Source of the DNA: Tepidamorphaceae bacterium
GTDB taxonomy: Bacteria > Pseudomonadota > Alphaproteobacteria > Rhizobiales > JAKSCL01
DNA length: 64,000 nt
Direction of reading: 5' to 3'
Assembly (NCBI GenBank): GCA_028289445.1
Contig: JANQPO010000017.1
Coordinates: forward strand, 667,537 to 731,536
The notes under the pieces were generated by a model, which was given only the letters and a program-made list of their open reading frames with translations, had not been told where the DNA came from and searched no databases. The translations under genes were made by a program, and so were the position numbers. Shown here in pieces: positions 62,743 to 64,000 of the stretch. Within the stretch, counting starts at the first letter, position 1. Every line of letters begins with the position of its first letter.

Positions 62743-64000
62743 ATGATCCAGGATGCAGTCCGCAGCGTCTGGGCGCTCTTCCTCGGTATTGCGATTTTAA
62801 TGATCGGCAACGGGTTGCAAGGCTCGCTGCTCGGCATTCGCGCCAATATCGAGGGCTTTGAGACCGCGATCATCGGCATCGTCATGGCCGGCTACTATAT
62901 CGGCTTCCTGATTTCGTCTGTCATCACGCCGCGCCTGGTCTCGCGGGTCGGCCATATCCGGGTCTTCGCCGCCTATGCGTCGCTCGCGTCGGCGTCGATT
63001 TTGGTTCACACCCTGGTCCCGAACCCATGGGCCTGGATGTTCCTGCGGTTTCTCACCGGCATCGCAATCGCCGGCCTCTACGTGGTGTCGGAAAGCTGGC
63101 TGAACCAGACCGCGACCAATGAAACGCGCGGCAAGATCTTCTCGATCTACATGATGATTGTGTCGGGCTTCATGGCGCTCGGTCAGTTCGTGCTGCCGCT
63201 TGCCGATCCAGCCGGTCCGGTGTTGTTCATCGTCGTCTCGATCTTGGTGTCGGTGGCGCTTATTCCGATCTCGCTGTCAAACACACCGGCACCAACGATC
63301 CTGCAATATGAGACGCTGCGCTTGCGGGAGATTTACCGGCTATCGCCTCTTGGGGTGGTCGGCTGCTTTATGTGCGGGATAGCGCAGGGCGGACTGTTCT
63401 CCATGGGGCCGGTCTATGCCGCCGAGATCGGGATGGGATCGGCTGAAATCGCGCTCTTCATGAGCCTTCCATTCGTCGGCCTCCTGCTTATCCAATATCC
63501 CATGGGGGCGTTGTCGGACCGCATTGATCGCAGGCGCGTAATCACATCGTGCGCGACCGTTGCTGCGCTGGCGGCTTGCGGCCTGGCGCTCGTCGGGACC
63601 GCGGGCGGCTTGCCTCTCTTTGCCCTGTTTATTGTCTATGGCGCGCTCGCCGCCGTCCTTTACGGCCTGTCCGTCGCGCATGCGAACGACTACGTGCCGA
63701 CGGAAAAGGTGCTGCCGGCCAGCGCGATGTTGGTTTTGACCTATGCCGTCGGCTCGATCGTGGGCCCGGTCATCGCCGGTTATGGCATGAGCATTCTGGG
63801 GCCGCAGACACTGTTCTCGATTGGTGCCCTAATCCACGTCGGAATCGCCGTCTTCGCGCTCTACCGGATGACGCGTCGGCCAACCGTCGCTGCGGAAGAC
63901 AGAGGTGAGTACGTGCCAATTGCGGCGCGCGCCACGCCGATCGCCGCGACGGCGGCCATCGAAGGCGCGATTGATGCCGCGGAGAGCGAGGGTGATTCGC
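62743..64000 (+). CDS. MFS transporter (3' end outside window)
   Basis: About 419 codons from the ATG at 62743 to the window edge, no stop seen. The first 400 residues show twelve membrane spans: WALFLGIAILMIGNGLQGSLLG, GIVMAGYYIGFLISSVI and GIAIAGLYVVSESWLNQ (the conserved N-terminal half signature of the YcaD group) plus YPMGALSDRIDRRRVI, the motif A-like loop of the second half. A cytoplasmic tail begins near YVPIAARATPIAATAAIEG. Substrate unknown. Confidence 0.9.
   Translation, partial: MIQDAVRSVWALFLGIAILMIGNGLQGSLLGIRANIEGFETAIIGIVMAGYYIGFLISSVITPRLVSRVGHIRVFAAYASLASASILVHTLVPNPWAWMFLRFLTGIAIAGLYVVSESWLNQTATNETRGKIFSIYMMIVSGFMALGQFVLPLADPAGPVLFIVVSILVSVALIPISLSNTPAPTILQYETLRLREIYRLSPLGVVGCFMCGIAQGGLFSMGPVYAAEIGMGSAEIALFMSLPFVGLLLIQYPMGALSDRIDRRRVITSCATVAALAACGLALVGTAGGLPLFALFIVYGALAAVLYGLSVAHANDYVPTEKVLPASAMLVLTYAVGSIVGPVIAGYGMSILGPQTLFSIGALIHVGIAVFALYRMTRRPTVAAEDRGEYVPIAARATPIAATAAIEGAIDAAESEGDS

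Noticed and set aside
1..64000. CRISPR arrays, prophage or complete insertion sequences
   Set aside because: No regularly spaced direct repeats, integrase, transposase or phage structural genes were recognised anywhere in the window.

Overview
This window is GC-rich, densely coded chromosomal DNA from an alphaproteobacterium, most likely of the order Hyphomicrobiales (Rhizobiales). The order-level inference rests on the gene set: usg, a DUF3126 protein, a DUF920 transglutaminase-like peptidase, a fused molybdopterin-binding/MocA protein, a puuD-type purine degradation cluster and the complete Anbu operon. A palindrome closely resembling the RIME-type intergenic repeats of rhizobia points the same way. 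No species can be named. There is no rRNA, CRISPR array or complete insertion sequence. One tRNA-Leu is present.

Layout. 1-5.3 kb: end of a nicotinate phosphoribosyltransferase, purB, rpe, a BASS-like transporter abutting a P1-family peptidase, and ccdA. 5.4-11.8 kb: a branched-chain amino-acid/amide ABC transporter (livG-livF-livH-livM on the minus strand) with two unlike binding proteins. 11.9-13.4 kb: a flavin reductase and an internally duplicated unknown protein. 13.6-19 kb: a maturation operon for a molybdenum hydroxylase (coxD, an AAC(6')-like acetyltransferase, coxE, a split XdhC pair, fused MoeA-like/MocA), without the hydroxylase itself. 19.1-28.9 kb: a degenerate receiver protein, usg, the Anbu operon (proteasome-like protease, transglutaminase, alpha-E, ATP-grasp), radC, map, sfsA, a CinA-type protein, gpt, tRNA-Leu(UAA) and a class III sirtuin.

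28.9-35.6 kb is a purine catabolism cluster: allA, an NCS2 permease, allE, a puuE-uraD fusion, a LysR regulator and the cytochrome-linked urate oxidase puuD. With the xanthine phosphoribosyltransferase and the hydroxylase maturation operon nearby, this side of the window deals largely with purine salvage and breakdown. The 5-hydroxyisourate hydrolase and the allantoate-degrading enzyme are not here. 35.7-43.3 kb: a 44-residue protein, an FAD monooxygenase, a zf-CHCC protein, two overlapping alpha/beta hydrolases, an enoyl-CoA hydratase, cysE, DUF3126, two membrane proteins and a gamma-carbonic anhydrase. 43.3-52.6 kb: a DUF920 peptidase, tandem PilZ and PAS proteins, rhomboid, CBS, patatin, hisI, folE, a NifU-like scaffold, yidD, a 39-residue membrane peptide and thrS.

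52.7-54.2 kb stands out as an AT-rich island carrying a bestrophin-like (DUF4239) membrane protein. It is followed by a PAS histidine kinase and a receiver-PilZ response regulator. The window ends with a GFA protein, a LysM protein, a three-repeat exported protein, a flavin reductase, a fasciclin protein, a CoA-ester lyase/MaoC pair, an SLT-domain protein and the start of an MFS transporter that runs off the edge.

Most of the window is ordinary core and metabolic genome. The points most worth a second look are the AT-rich bestrophin-like gene beside the kinase/receiver-PilZ pair, the Anbu operon, the acetyltransferase inside the cox maturation operon, the G-rich double hairpin at 43.3 kb, the three-repeat exported protein, and several very small genes.
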